Source: Sphingomonadales bacterium EhC05
GTDB lineage: Bacteria > Pseudomonadota > Alphaproteobacteria > Sphingomonadales > Sphingomonadaceae
NCBI GenBank assembly: GCA_001650955.1
Contig: LXYP01000003.1
Location: 1-64,000, forward strand
DNA: 64,000 bases
Reading direction: 5' to 3'
The notes under the pieces were generated by a model, which did not search any database, was not told where the DNA came from, and saw only the letters and a program-made list of their open reading frames with translations. This document shows, one piece after another, positions 38,765 through 48,468 of this stretch. How positions within the stretch are numbered: position 1 is the stretch's first letter; every line of letters starts with the position of its first letter. The translations under genes and the position numbers were made by a program.

Positions 38765-40987
38765 ATGCGGGATGGAGTGGAGACGAACGCCTCTGGCAAC
38801 GCCGGAAACCGTTCAATTGGCGCAGCCCTTAGCATGGCCTTTCGCAATCTACAATTGTCTGATTGGTGGCCAAAAAACCATGGGCTGGACCGGTTGGAGA
38901 TGCAGCTCGGGACCGAGCGCGATCAACTGCCTTTATGGGTTCCGGTCGCATTGGGCTGCGGTATCTCGGTCTGGTTCAATCTCGCGCATTCCGATTGGTG
39001 GACCGCATTTTTGACAGCCTGTCTTGCCATGGTGATATTGTCGAGCGGATTTGGGCATGCACGCCGCCTGGGCAAGGCGATCTTCTGGTTTTCCCTGATC
39101 GCAGCGACCGGGTGCGGATTGATCTGGCTGCGTTCATGGTCGGTTGCGGCGCCCGTGCTGGAGCGGCCGGTGGTGCTGTTCTTCAACGCTGAAATCGAAC
39201 ATGTTGAACCGGTCCTGGCGCGGGAGATGATCAGGCTGACGCTCAAAACAGGCGCAGATGACAAGCTGCCGCCCCGGGTCCGGGTGAATGTTCCGGTGGA
39301 ACGGGCGTCTCCGGATTTGCAGCCCGGCGCGCTGATCCAGCTGCGCGCGCGGCTGATGCCACCGGCCATGGCTGCGCTACCGGGCGCCTATGATTTTGCC
39401 CAACGGGCATGGTTTCTCGGCCTTGGTGCGACCGGTCAGGCGTTATCCGACATCAAGCTATTGCGAAAAGCCGAGACCAGTTTCGCATTCTCCGAATATC
39501 GCCAGCAGCTGTCGGCCCATATCCAGGCGCAGATGGGTGGCGGTGCGGGCGCGATCGGGGCGACCTTGGCGACTGGCGATCGCGGCGCGATCAGCGAAGA
39601 AGATGCCGAAGCCATGCGGCGCAGCGGCCTGGCGCATTTGCTTTCGATCAGCGGTCTCCATGTGACCGCGGTTGTCGGTGCCGCCTATCTGCTGCTGTTG
39701 AAATCACTGGCTCTCAGTCCGCGATTGGCGCTGCGGCTGCGTCTGCCGATCATCGCTGCCGCCGGTGCAGCGCTGGCGGCTGTGGGATATACTTTGCTGA
39801 CCGGGGCGCAGGTGCCAACGATAAGAGCCTGCGTGGCCGCGTTGCTGGTGTTGATCGCGCTGGTGATGGGGCGCAGCGCGATCACCCTTCGAATGGTTGC
39901 CGCAGGCGCATTATTTGTGCTGATATTCTGGCCGGAATCACTCGTTGGTCCGAGCTTTCAGCTGAGCTTTGCCGCCGTCACGGCAATCATTGCCTTGCAC
40001 GAGCATCCGACGATCAAGGCGATGTTCGCCTTGCGCGATGAAAAGCTCATTCGGCGGATCGGACGTTTCATATTGTCATTGTTTCTCACCGGGCTTGTCG
40101 TCGAGATTGCTTTGATGCCAATCGCCCTGTTTCACTTTCACAAAGCCGGTCTCTATGGCGCGCTCGCCAATATTATCGCAATCCCGCTGACGACCTTTGT
40201 GATCATGCCACTCGAGGCGCTGGCGATATTGCTCGATAGTGTGGGTCTGAGTGCGCCCATCTGGTGGATATGCGAACAGGCGCTGAGCGGCCTGATCGCA
40301 TTGGCGCATTTTGTCTCGTCCCGCCCGGGTGCGGTGACGATGCTGCCGACGATGTCGATTATGGCTTTTGGATTGATCCTGCTGGGCGGACTCTGGCTAT
40401 GCCTCTGGCGGCAAAAATGGCGTTATTGGGGCCTGGTTCCGGCCCTGATCGGAGCCGCGATGATCACGACCACCCGCGCGCCCGATATTTATATCACCGG
40501 CGATGGCCGCCATGTCGCTATCCACGACGGTCAGGGCGGGCTCGCCATGTTAAGAATCCGGAGCGGCGATTTCATTCGCGGGATGATATTGGAAAATGCC
40601 GGAATCGACGGAGACGCTCAGGCGCTCGACGACTGGTCGAATGCAAGTTGCAACCGCGACAGCTGTCTGGTGACATTGCCGGTGGGCGGCAGAAATTGGT
40701 ATGTGCTGGCCACCCGTAGTGGCGACCATATCCCCGCGATGGCGCTATCCGCGGCGTGTCGCCGAGCCGATATTTTGGTCAGTGAGCGGCGATTGCCCGA
40801 CAGTTGCACCCCGCGATGGATAAAGGCGGATCAGCAGCTGCTGTCCCGAACCGGCGGCATGACGATTGATTTGAAAAGCCAGCGGATCGAGACGGTTCTT
40901 GATCGCACTGGCAATCATCAGTGGATGCGCTTTCGGTCCAATGATCCCATCGTTCAATCAGAGCGAAACCATGCAGTCGATCAATAG
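38765..40987 (+). CDS. comEC: ComEC/Rec2-family DNA-uptake membrane protein
   Basis: A 740-residue multi-spanning protein. The N-terminal DUF4131-like region is followed by the competence core with [29 protein letters not shown], the family hallmark, and about eight to ten helices. It forms the inner-membrane channel for transforming DNA. The C-terminal 200 residues occupy the place of the metallo-beta-lactamase domain, but I see no HxHxDH motif, so that domain is degenerate. The last 7 bases overlap lexA on the other strand. Confidence 0.88.
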   Translation: MRDGVETNASGNAGNRSIGAALSMAFRNLQLSDWWPKNHGLDRLEMQLGTERDQLPLWVPVALGCGISVWFNLAHSDWWTAFLTACLAMVILSSGFGHARRLGKAIFWFSLIAATGCGLIWLRSWSVAAPVLERPVVLFFNAEIEHVEPVLAREMIRLTLKTGADDKLPPRVRVNVPVERASPDLQPGALIQLRARLMPPAMAALPGAYDFAQRAWFLGLGATGQALSDIKLLRKAETSFAFSEYRQQLSAHIQAQMGGGAGAIGATLATGDRGAISEEDAEAMRRSGLAHLLSISGLHVTAVVGAAYLLLLKSLALSPRLALRLRLPIIAAAGAALAAVGYTLLTGAQVPTIRACVAALLVLIALVMGRSAITLRMVAAGALFVLIFWPESLVGPSFQLSFAAVTAIIALHEHPTIKAMFALRDEKLIRRIGRFILSLFLTGLVVEIALMPIALFHFHKAGLYGALANIIAIPLTTFVIMPLEALAILLDSVGLSAPIWWICEQALSGLIALAHFVSSRPGAVTMLPTMSIMAFGLILLGGLWLCLWRQKWRYWGLVPALIGAAMITTTRAPDIYITGDGRHVAIHDGQGGLAMLRIRSGDFIRGMILENAGIDGDAQALDDWSNASCNRDSCLVTLPVGGRNWYVLATRSGDHIPAMALSAACRRADILVSERRLPDSCTPRWIKADQQLLSRTGGMTIDLKSQRIETVLDRTGNHQWMRFRSNDPIVQSERNHAVDQ

Positions 40988-41676
40988 CGCCGCAGCAATC
41001 CCGCCATCTTGCCTTGAATACGCACTTCGCCCGGCCCGTAAACCTGCGGCTCATAGGCCGCATTGGCCGGATCGAGCCTGACGCTGCCATTATCCTTGTG
41101 GAGATATTTCAGCGTTGCTTCTTCTTCATGGATCAACGCGACAACAATTTCGCCATCGCGGGCAATTTCGGTTTTCTGGATCAGCGCATAGTCGCCGTCC
41201 AAAATACCGGCCTCGATCATGGAATCGCCAGAAACTTCCAGCGCATAATGTTCGCCCGGACCAAGCAGGGCTGCAGGCACGCTGAGCGCAGACTGGCCTT
41301 CAATCGCTTCAATCGGCATGCCGGCGGCGATTTTGCCGTGCAGCGGAATCTCGAGAATATCATCATTGGCAGGCGCCACTTCCCGCACCGGGGACGGGGC
41401 ATGGGATGATGCTGGGGGATGCATTTCCACCACATTGGATGGCGCCGGTGCGACCATGCCGCCTTCCGGGAGCTTCAATACTTCCAAGGCTCGCGCCCGA
41501 TTGGGCAGGCGGCGCAGAAATTCCCGCTCTTCCAGCGCGCTGATCAGACGATGGATGCCAGACTTGGATTTCAAACCCAGTTCATCCTTCATTTCTTCGA
41601 AAGACGGCGACACGCCGGTGTCCTTCAGCCGTTCGTCAATGAAGCATAGCAATTCATGTTGTTTGGTCGTGAGCAT
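40981..41676 (-). CDS. lexA: LexA repressor
   Basis: A 231-residue SOS repressor. The N-terminal winged helix starts [17 protein letters not shown], and a Pro/Ala-rich linker follows. The Ala-Gly self-cleavage site is in HGKIAAGMP. The catalytic Ser lies in [19 protein letters not shown], and the Lys in ATLKYL. An in-frame ATG at 41685 is possible, but MLTTKQ is the family start. Two GAAC/GTTC direct-repeat operators lie upstream, so it is autoregulated. Confidence 0.96.
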   Translation of the reverse strand: MLTTKQHELLCFIDERLKDTGVSPSFEEMKDELGLKSKSGIHRLISALEEREFLRRLPNRARALEVLKLPEGGMVAPAPSNVVEMHPPASSHAPSPVREVAPANDDILEIPLHGKIAAGMPIEAIEGQSALSVPAALLGPGEHYALEVSGDSMIEAGILDGDYALIQKTEIARDGEIVVALIHEEEATLKYLHKDNGSVRLDPANAAYEPQVYGPGEVRIQGKMAGLLRRY

Positions 41677-41695
41677 GTTCTGCACCTTGGTCTGG

Positions 41696-41710
41696 GAACG
41701 AATGTAGAAC
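41696..41710. promoter_or_regulatory. LexA box 1
   Basis: GAAC-N7-GAAC (GAACGAATGTAGAAC), which on the lexA strand reads GTTC-N7-GTTC, the alphaproteobacterial LexA operator. It lies 20 bases upstream of the lexA start codon, where it would block transcription. Confidence 0.88.
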
Positions 41711-41746
41711 AGTTATGAAACAAATGGGACCAAGTCAAGTATCAAT

Positions 41747-41761
41747 GTTCGCGTTCCGTTC
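41747..41761. promoter_or_regulatory. LexA box 2
   Basis: GTTC-N7-GTTC (GTTCGCGTTCCGTTC), a second perfect match about 50 bases from box 1, between moeA and lexA. Box 1 and box 2 run in opposite orientations. Two operators suggest cooperative autorepression. Confidence 0.85.
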
Positions 41762-41769
41762 ACGATAAT

Positions 41770-42954
41770 TTACACTGTGATGTAAGGAACATCCGTACCG
41801 GCCGATGCCGCGTCCGAGAAAGCAGGGCGGACCAGCAGGGCGTTGGACTGGGCCAGAACCGACAATTTTGCGCTGTCCTGACTGTCAAACGGGGTGATCC
41901 CGCCTTCCGTGATCCTGGCGCGCAGGAATTTGGCGCGGCGTTCGGTGCCCGGAAGGTCAGCCGTGAGCGTCGCGCTGTGATAGGTCGGCAGATATTGTGC
42001 AGCTCCGGACAGATAGCGGATCAGCGGCAGCAGAAATAATATCGCGCTGACATAGGCCGATGCGGGGTTGCCGGGCAGAGCGAGGATCAGCGTATCGCCG
42101 AGCTTGCCCGCCATCACCGGTTTGCCGGGCTGCATCGCAATTTTCCAGAAATCAATCTCGGCGCCCAGCTTTTGAAAAGCCGGTCCGACGAGATCATGAT
42201 CACCCACCGATGCACCGCCGATGGTGACGATGATATCGCAGTCCCGGGCGCTGTCGAGCGTCTGGCAGAGAATATCCATATCGTCCGCTATGCGGCTCAG
42301 GCTGCGGGTTTCCGCGGTCTGGCCAGCCAGCATGGCTGACAGCATGACGTCATTGCTGGCCGGTATCTGATGGGGCAGGGGATTGTCACCCGGCTCGATC
42401 AATTCGTCGCCGGTCGAGACCAGTGCAACCCTGGGGCGTTTCCCGACCGCGAGCGCGCCATGGCCCGCAATCACGGCATGGCCGAGAGCGGCGGCATTGA
42501 GCGGGGTGCCTGCTGACAATCCAATGCTGCCGCTGATGAAATCGCCGCCCTGATGACGGACATGCCGACCCTCTATCGGAGAAGGCTCTTCGGTCAGTTG
42601 GATATGATCGCCATCGGCTGCGACATTTTCCTGCATCACGACCGTGTCCGCACCTTCGGGCAGCAGCGCCCCGGTAAAAATGCGGGCGGTTTCTCCTGGC
42701 TGCAGCGACCTGCAAGGCGGGCTGCCGGCCTTGCACTCGCCGACCAATGTCCACGGGCCGTTGCGATCGGCAAAGCGGATGGCATAGCCATCCATGGCCG
42801 ACATATCGGCGGCAGGCTGGTCACGCTGGGCAATCAGATCTTCGGCGAGATAGCGGCCGAGCGCATCGTGCACCGAAACCGTCTCTGCGGGCAATCGCGA
42901 GGCGAGCGCGATGAGCCGCTCCTGCGCTTCCTCGAGAGGCAGCAATTGACTCAT
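41770..42954 (-). CDS. moeA: molybdopterin molybdotransferase
   Basis: A 394-residue MoeA, which inserts molybdate into adenylated molybdopterin. Domains in order: N-terminal region with [12 protein letters not shown], then the MoCF-biosynthesis domain with [11 protein letters not shown] and [13 protein letters not shown], then the C-terminal beta domain. It is the last gene of the trpGDC-moaC-moeA unit, overlapping moaC by four bases. The stop is 93 bases before the lexA start. Confidence 0.94.
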   Translation of the reverse strand: MSQLLPLEEAQERLIALASRLPAETVSVHDALGRYLAEDLIAQRDQPAADMSAMDGYAIRFADRNGPWTLVGECKAGSPPCRSLQPGETARIFTGALLPEGADTVVMQENVAADGDHIQLTEEPSPIEGRHVRHQGGDFISGSIGLSAGTPLNAAALGHAVIAGHGALAVGKRPRVALVSTGDELIEPGDNPLPHQIPASNDVMLSAMLAGQTAETRSLSRIADDMDILCQTLDSARDCDIIVTIGGASVGDHDLVGPAFQKLGAEIDFWKIAMQPGKPVMAGKLGDTLILALPGNPASAYVSAILFLLPLIRYLSGAAQYLPTYHSATLTADLPGTERRAKFLRARITEGGITPFDSQDSAKLSVLAQSNALLVRPAFSDAASAGTDVPYITV

Positions 42955-43421
42955 GCTGCGGTCCAGTCTCCCGATTTGCCGCCGGATTTGGAGATCAGTC
43001 GAATATCGCTGATCTCCATGTCTTTCTGCATCGCTTTCGACATGTCATAGATTGTTAAAAGAGCGATAGAACAGGCTGTTAATGCTTCCATTTCTACACC
43101 GGTCTTGCCGGTCAGCCGGGCCATGGATCCGACTTTGATACCATCATCAAGAAAGCTGAACTCGACCGCCACTTTGCTCAACGCCAAAGGGTGGCATAAG
43201 GGTATGAGATCGCTGGTCTTTTTCGCGGCCATAATCCCGGCAATGCGGGCCGTGGCGAGGACATCGCCCTTCTTCATCATATTGGCCTTAATCGCCTCCA
43301 ACGTCTCCAATGCCATCGAAATCCGGCCCTCAGCATGGGCTTCGCGGATCGTATCGGCCTTGGCCGAGACATCGACCATATGGGCTGCGCCATCGCCGTC
43401 GATATGGGTGAGTTTGCTCAT
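42951..43421 (-). CDS. moaC: cyclic pyranopterin monophosphate synthase
   Basis: A 156-residue MoaC, which rearranges the 3',8-cyclo-GTP product of MoaA to cPMP in molybdenum cofactor synthesis. Signature blocks are [20 protein letters not shown] and [21 protein letters not shown] with the catalytic Lys and Asp. Length is normal. Four-base overlaps with trpC upstream and moeA downstream. Confidence 0.96.
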   Translation of the reverse strand: MSKLTHIDGDGAAHMVDVSAKADTIREAHAEGRISMALETLEAIKANMMKKGDVLATARIAGIMAAKKTSDLIPLCHPLALSKVAVEFSFLDDGIKVGSMARLTGKTGVEMEALTACSIALLTIYDMSKAMQKDMEISDIRLISKSGGKSGDWTAA

Positions 43422-44209
43422 CGGGTTCCTGTCAGTAGCTCGCGGGTTGCGGTCTCGACATTATCCTGCCGCATCAGCGATTCACCTACCAAAAAGGCGC
43501 GGGCTCCCGATTGTGACAGGCGCTGGCAATCGTCATGGGTGAAAATGCCGCTTTCCGACACCATGATCTTGTCGTCCGGAACCATTGCCGAAAGCCGCTC
43601 GGTCTGTTCGAGCGAGGTTGCGAATGTCTTGAGATTGCGGTTGTTGATACCGAGCAAGGGTGATTGCAGCTTCAACGCCCGTTCCAGTTCAACCTCGTCA
43701 TGGACTTCGATCAGGGCATCCATTCCGAGCTCAACGGCAACCGCCTCAATCTCGGCTGCGAGATCATCGTCGAGCGCGGCCATGATGATCAGGATCGCAT
43801 CAGCGCCCAAAGCCCGTGATTCCTGCACCTGCCAGGGATCGACCATGAAGTCCTTGCGCAAGCAGGGCAGCTGGGTCGCCGCGCGTGCGGCCACGAGAAA
43901 GTCGTCCGAACCTTGAAAATAGGGAATATCGGTGAGCACTGACAGGCAGGCGGCGCCACCGGCCGCATAAGCGCGGGCATGGGATGGCGGATCGAAATCG
44001 GCGCGGATCAGGCCCTTGGACGGGCTGGCCTTCTTGATTTCCGCGATGAGCGCAAAGCCGGTTGCTGATTTCGCCCGAATAGCGGCGGTAAAGCCGCGCG
44101 GCGCGTCCTGGCGTGCGATTTCATCCAGCAGGTGCGTAGTCGAGATGATTGCCTTGCGCTGGACGACATGTTCGCGCTTGGCCGTGCATATCTCATCAAG
44201 TTTGTTCAT
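43418..44209 (-). CDS. trpC: indole-3-glycerol-phosphate synthase
   Basis: A 263-residue TIM-barrel enzyme that closes the indole ring in tryptophan synthesis. Visible motifs: [29 protein letters not shown] and [11 protein letters not shown]. It is not fused to TrpF. The start at 44209 (MNKLDEI) overlaps trpD by four bases; the longer frame to 44293 is a trpD shadow. Confidence 0.96.
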   Translation of the reverse strand: MNKLDEICTAKREHVVQRKAIISTTHLLDEIARQDAPRGFTAAIRAKSATGFALIAEIKKASPSKGLIRADFDPPSHARAYAAGGAACLSVLTDIPYFQGSDDFLVAARAATQLPCLRKDFMVDPWQVQESRALGADAILIIMAALDDDLAAEIEAVAVELGMDALIEVHDEVELERALKLQSPLLGINNRNLKTFATSLEQTERLSAMVPDDKIMVSESGIFTHDDCQRLSQSGARAFLVGESLMRQDNVETATRELLTGTR

Positions 44210-45150
44210 TGATTGGCAATCCAGCAATCTAGCAGCGCTTTGGCAAGCCCTTTGTCGAGTGCTTCGGTCGCTTCTTCGACGCCGGCCTCCCAATTGTCGA
44301 CTTCTCCCGCCACCATCAAGGCGGCGGCGCTGTTGAGCAAGACCGCGTCGCGATAGGCGGATTTCTCGCCGAGCAACAGTTGGCGCAAGGCGGCGGCGTT
44401 ATATTCGGCGTCGCCGCCCTTTATCGTTTCGGCCGGATGTCTTTCCAAGCCGACATCTTCGGGTGTGATCCTGCTGATCGTGATAGTGTCACCGTCGACA
44501 AGCGCGACTTTGCTCGGGCCGGAAATACTGAGCTCGTCGAGCCCTTCTTCGCCGGAAACGATCATCGCTTTATCATAGCCCAATTGGGCCGCCGCTTTCG
44601 CATAGGTCTCGACCAGATCGGGAGAAGCCACGCCAATCAGCTGACGCCTGACTCGCGCTGGATTGCACAGTGGGCCGAGCAGGTTGAAGATCGTTCGCCG
44701 GCCAATATCCTTGCGGATGGGGGCGAGCGGCCCCAGAGCCGGGTGATGATTGGGCGCGAAGAAGAAGGCGATGCCAATCTCGCGCAGATTTTTCGCGCCA
44801 TTGTCTGCCGCCTTGGCCAGATCGAGTCCCAGCGCTTCCAGCGTATCGGCCGCTCCGGATTTGCTCGACGCGGCGCGATTGCCATGTTTTGCCATCGGTA
44901 TGTCACATGCCGCGACGACGAGCGCCGTGGCCGTCGAGATATTGAGACTATGGCTGCCATCGCCGCCGGTGCCGCAGACATCGATCGCATTGTCTGGAGC
45001 TGGAACGGTGATCATCCGCGCCCGCATGGCTCGCGCTGCCGCGACGATTTCGTCAGCGGTTTCGCCGCGATCAGCCATTTCGACAAGAGCGGTCTTGATC
45101 GCTTCGGGCGCCAGTGCCCCGTCTAATATTTCGGCAAATAATTCGGTCAT
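44206..45150 (-). CDS. trpD: anthranilate phosphoribosyltransferase
   Basis: A 314-residue TrpD, attaching phosphoribosyl to anthranilate. The PRPP loop [15 protein letters not shown] and [21 protein letters not shown] are intact. It is about 15-25 residues shorter at the N-terminus than many homologues, but the ATGA overlap with trpG fixes the start. It forms a module with trpG and trpC. Confidence 0.95.
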   Translation of the reverse strand: MTELFAEILDGALAPEAIKTALVEMADRGETADEIVAAARAMRARMITVPAPDNAIDVCGTGGDGSHSLNISTATALVVAACDIPMAKHGNRAASSKSGAADTLEALGLDLAKAADNGAKNLREIGIAFFFAPNHHPALGPLAPIRKDIGRRTIFNLLGPLCNPARVRRQLIGVASPDLVETYAKAAAQLGYDKAMIVSGEEGLDELSISGPSKVALVDGDTITISRITPEDVGLERHPAETIKGGDAEYNAAALRQLLLGEKSAYRDAVLLNSAAALMVAGEVDNWEAGVEEATEALDKGLAKALLDCWIANQ

Positions 45151-45731
45151 GTCAGCACCTTTGTCTCGATGCCCGCCAGACGCATGAAGTTGGCGAGAAG
45201 CGCGTGGCCATGTTCGGTGGCTATGCTTTCCGGATGAAACTGAACGCCATGAATCGGCAGGCTTTCATGGCGGAAGCCCATCACCGAGCCATCGTCCGCA
45301 GTCGCGTTGACCGGCAGGCAATCGGGAATATCCTCGACGATCAGCGAGTGATAGCGGGTCGCGGTATAAGGCGAGGGAATGTCAGCGAAAACGCCGCTGC
45401 CATCGTGCGTGACCGGCGAGGTTTTGCCGTGCATCAAACCGCCGCGGACAACTTTGCCGCCAAAATGCTGGCCGATGCTCTGATGACCGAGACAGACACC
45501 AAGCAAGGGTGTCTCGGTATCCGCGCAAGCGGCGACCAGATCAAGCGAGATGCCGGCGACATCCGGCGTGCAGGGGCCCGGCGAAATCAATAATGCCGTG
45601 GCTCCGGTTTTGAGCGCCTCGCTCGCCGTCAAAGCGTCATTTCGTTCCACGCGCACGTCTGCACCCAATTCCATCAAATAATGGACGAGATTGAATGTAA
45701 AGCTGTCATAATTGTCGATAACCAAGATCAT
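45147..45731 (-). CDS. trpG: anthranilate synthase component II (glutamine amidotransferase)
   Basis: A 194-residue class I glutamine amidotransferase that supplies ammonia to TrpE, and possibly to PabB. The nucleophilic Cys is in [16 protein letters not shown], the oxyanion block is [10 protein letters not shown], and the His-Glu pair is in [10 protein letters not shown] start at [14 protein letters not shown] (45731). trpE is not in this window, so the pathway is split between loci. No trp attenuator leader was seen upstream. Confidence 0.94.
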   Translation of the reverse strand: MILVIDNYDSFTFNLVHYLMELGADVRVERNDALTASEALKTGATALLISPGPCTPDVAGISLDLVAACADTETPLLGVCLGHQSIGQHFGGKVVRGGLMHGKTSPVTHDGSGVFADIPSPYTATRYHSLIVEDIPDCLPVNATADDGSVMGFRHESLPIHGVQFHPESIATEHGHALLANFMRLAGIETKVLT

Positions 45732-45843
45732 GCGATGCTGCCTAATGGCAAAATAGCCCGAGGCCAAGATGTTCGCATTAATATTCTATCGCTTTGACCT
45801 CACTGGTCGAGATGATAAAGTCCTTTAAACAGGAGAATTACCT

Positions 45844-46146
45844 ATGGGCGAACCGGTTACCGTCAATATTCCTCACAAATTGGGGCTCGCCGAAGCGAAA
45901 GGCCGAATTGGCAGCGGCATCCACACGTTGAGCGAGGTGATTCCCGGAGCGACATTGTCGGACCATCATTGGGAAGGCGATCATATGCACTGCACGATCG
46001 AAGCGATGGGCCAGAGCGTCGGTTGTGTCATGCAAGTCCGCGAGGATGAAGTATATGGTATTTTCGATCTTCCTCCGATGCTGGCCCTGTTCGCCAACAA
46101 GATTAAGCAGAAGCTTCAGAAAGAAGCGCCGAAGATGCTGGAATAG
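45844..46146 (+). CDS. polyhydroxyalkanoic acid system family protein
   Basis: A 100-residue protein of the PHA_gran_rgn family: IPHKLGLAEAKGRI near the N-terminus, HWEGDHMHCTIEAMGQSVGCVMQV in the middle and LFANKIKQKLQKEAPKML at the end. Members are linked to PHA granules by context, but the molecular role is unclear. It is isolated here, divergent from trpG, with an AGGAG site before the ATG. Confidence 0.82.
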   Translation: MGEPVTVNIPHKLGLAEAKGRIGSGIHTLSEVIPGATLSDHHWEGDHMHCTIEAMGQSVGCVMQVREDEVYGIFDLPPMLALFANKIKQKLQKEAPKMLE

Positions 46147-46247
46147 GCCGGGTGGTCGCGGTTCGTTTTGTCTCGAAGGCGGACATAGGCGCTGCTGTCA
46201 AAACCAGGCGATGGATCGACGGCGACGACCAGCGGAGCCATCAATCA

Positions 46248-47345
46248 TCATTCCGTCATTCGTGATGCTTCCCGGAATGTAACCAGCCTTCTTTGCCCTT
46301 CATCCCATAAGGCGAGGCGCAGCGGCCTCATCGTCTGAAGCGCGGTGAACCGGTTCACATTGCGCAGGCGGGGATATGCTTTCAACACTTCGGGAAGGCG
46401 GTAGAAAGGGATACGGCTGGCCAGATGATGGACATGATGTATCCCGATATTGGCGGTGAACCAGCGCAGGACCAGCGGGAGATCAAGGTGAGAGCTGCCG
46501 TGTAAGGCAGCTTCATGGAAGGACCAATTGCCGCTGTCATCCCAATGCGCATCTTCAAACTGATGCTGGATGTAGAACAGCCAAACGCCGACCGAGGCCG
46601 CGACGAGCAGCACGGGAAAGAACACCATGGCGGTCACGGCTAGTCCGAACAGGCTGATAAGCAGGGCCAAGATAAGGGCGGTTACGGCGTTTGTCGCCAT
46701 CGCGCTTATCCAGTAGAGCCACCCTTCCTTCATCAACCCGATTGGCAGGCGGTGACGCAGAAGAAACAGATAGGCAGGGCCAAGACCCAATAATATCAGC
46801 GGATGGCGGTAAAGACGGTAGAGGAATCGTTGTGCCGGCGTTTGCTCGTAAAATTCGCGAACCGTCAGCGTGTCGACATCGCCAACGCCGCGCGCGCCGA
46901 GATTGCCGGTGGCTGCGTGGTGCAGCGCGTGCGAACGCCTCCAGCAATCATATGGAGTGAAGGTCAGGACGCCAAGCGCTCTGCCAACCCAATCATTGCC
47001 CGACCTGCTGGGGAGGAAGGATCCATGACCGCAATCATGCTGAATGACAAACAGTCTGAGCAGCAGGAGTCCCGCCAATGGTGTCAGGATAAGCGCGGAA
47101 AAATAGCCGGCCTGGACCGCGATCAGAATCAGCGCGAACAGGCAGAGGAAGGGAATAAGGGTGACCGCGAGTTCCCATCCGCTTCGGCCTGGCCGCGAAT
47201 CCCTGAACTTGTTCAACTCGCCTATCAGCTTGCGCGGATCGAGCGCTGCGATGTCCGGTTCCGGCTGGCCAGCAGCAGGCGCGCCAAGGCGATCGACGGT
47301 CATTGGCGCAGAGTTTCTCTGATTGGCGCAGCTATCGCTCGGCAT
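46248..47345 (-). CDS. fatty acid desaturase
   Basis: A 365-residue membrane di-iron desaturase. The three histidine boxes are HDCGHGSF, the box in RRSHALHHAATGN, and IHHVHHLASRIPFYRL. Four to six hydrophobic helices lie between them. This class acts on acyl lipids (omega-6/delta-12-like by box spacing, an inference). I place the start at MPSDSC (47345), with AAGAGAAA upstream; MTVDRL at 47303 is an alternative. The stop is 101 bases after the PHA-system gene, convergently. Confidence 0.88.
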   Translation of the reverse strand: MPSDSCANQRNSAPMTVDRLGAPAAGQPEPDIAALDPRKLIGELNKFRDSRPGRSGWELAVTLIPFLCLFALILIAVQAGYFSALILTPLAGLLLLRLFVIQHDCGHGSFLPSRSGNDWVGRALGVLTFTPYDCWRRSHALHHAATGNLGARGVGDVDTLTVREFYEQTPAQRFLYRLYRHPLILLGLGPAYLFLLRHRLPIGLMKEGWLYWISAMATNAVTALILALLISLFGLAVTAMVFFPVLLVAASVGVWLFYIQHQFEDAHWDDSGNWSFHEAALHGSSHLDLPLVLRWFTANIGIHHVHHLASRIPFYRLPEVLKAYPRLRNVNRFTALQTMRPLRLALWDEGQRRLVTFREASRMTE

Positions 47346-47750
47346 TTTTCTCTTGGGGAGGTCACGGTTCAAGCAGATATACAGCCCGCCCTCGATTGTC
47401 ACGCTAATCTGGGTGGCTATCAAAAATGATCAACAGGCGCGATATCGGCAATGCCTGTCTTTAAGCCTTTCGCAAACCCTAGCAACATGTCCGCGCTCTC
47501 CCGCAAGTGGATGTTTGCAAAGAATGATGTTTTCGCTAAATGACGGTTTGTTAGCGTAGCGGATGCGTTAGACGCACTGTAAAAGCGGTCCTCACGGAGG
47601 GTGCAGAGTTCGAGCCGCTGCCGCTGGTGAACTTGACATCAATAATCCTATTTTAACAGTTCGTAGTTCGAACGACCATTTTCGCCTAAAGCGGACGCTA
47701 TTTTGGCGACCGCTAAATCCCACAATTAGCCATTGGATCGAGAATTCAGG
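47346..47750. other. 405-base gap between desaturase and TetR genes
   Basis: No convincing protein gene. The one structured element I find is the tRNA-like sequence at 47551-47628. The desaturase promoter should lie near its right end, and the TetR gene ends at the other side. Confidence 0.5.
47551..47628 (+). pseudogene. degenerate class II tRNA-like sequence (Tyr GTA anticodon loop)
   Basis: The spacing of a class II tRNA is visible. Acceptor arms are TTAGCG/CGCTGG (two G-U). The anticodon loop CTGTAAA carries GTA (47579-47581) with three of five stem pairs. The variable arm is CCTC-ACG-GAGG. The T-arm CAGAG/CGCTG with loop TTCGAGC pairs at four of five positions and is followed exactly by the 3' acceptor strand. 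The D-arm is too short, two stem pairs are broken and no CCA is encoded. It looks like a decayed tRNA-Tyr or a tRNA scar of an integrated element. Confidence 0.45.
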
Positions 47751-48353
47751 CTAGTCCCGTCTGACCAGTGCGGGCAGCACGAATGTCTTTGCAAAATGAG
47801 CTACAGTTTCTGGCGTTGGAAAGATTTCACGGCGTTCCATGAACATGAATTCGATACCCAAGAGCCACTGCCGAATCTCGCCATGATCGAGGCCGCTCGC
47901 CAATTCGCCGTTTTTTTCGGCCTCTGCCAATATTGGCTCCCAATAAGCCATATTGGAATCCAGTACGATAGGGTCGCTTGAGGCCACATAGGCGGTATAG
48001 GGCACAATCTCTGGTGACACGATTTCGGCCCAGAACCGATCCTCCCCGACGATTTCAACTGTCGCCTGCATCGATCGAACCAATCGACCGGCGAAGTTCT
48101 CGACGTCGGCAATCTTGCAGCGCCGCCGCTCGTTTATCGCTTCGGCTTCGATCACCAGGACAGCCGAAAGCAAGTCCGATTTATGCTTGAAATAGCGATA
48201 GAGGTTTGGCCTCGCGATCCCTGCATCTTCCGCAATCATTTCCAGAGTGGCTTCAGCCAGCCCGGTCTTGCGAAACCGCTTTCGGGCAATTTCGATTATC
48301 TGGCTTCGCCGATCCGACTTTTTTGTCGCCTTGTTGGTTGCAGTCGCTGCCAT
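47751..48353 (-). CDS. TetR/AcrR family transcriptional regulator
   Basis: A 200-residue regulator. The N-terminal helix-turn-helix is ATLEMIAEDAGIARPNLYRYFKHKSDL (about residues 33-59). The remainder is an all-helical ligand domain. The start is MAATATNK (48353); the longer frame has no ribosome site. It is divergent from the amidohydrolase gene with a 28-base palindrome between them, which is probably its operator. The inducer may be the amidohydrolase or P450 substrate, which is unknown. Confidence 0.9.
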   Translation of the reverse strand: MAATATNKATKKSDRRSQIIEIARKRFRKTGLAEATLEMIAEDAGIARPNLYRYFKHKSDLLSAVLVIEAEAINERRRCKIADVENFAGRLVRSMQATVEIVGEDRFWAEIVSPEIVPYTAYVASSDPIVLDSNMAYWEPILAEAEKNGELASGLDHGEIRQWLLGIEFMFMERREIFPTPETVAHFAKTFVLPALVRRD

Positions 48354-48405
48354 GTGAGCTCCAATCTCTCCTTCATTCCAAAAGCATAGCAATTGCTTCT
48401 TGCCA

Positions 48406-48433
48406 ATGATACATTTATTATAATATGTATCAT
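48406..48433. promoter_or_regulatory. probable TetR-type operator
   Basis: ATGATACAT-N10-ATGTATCAT is a perfect 9-bp inverted repeat centred between the divergent TetR and amidohydrolase genes. The AT-rich centre could also be a -10 region. Arrangement and size match a TetR-family operator; the assignment is by position. Confidence 0.7.
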
Positions 48434-48468
48434 TTAGTGATTCTCGAACGATATGAAGAGGGGTTCAA

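Noticed and set aside
45732-45843. trp attenuator or T-box leader before trpG
   Set aside because: No short Trp-rich leader peptide and no terminator/antiterminator pair is visible in the gap.
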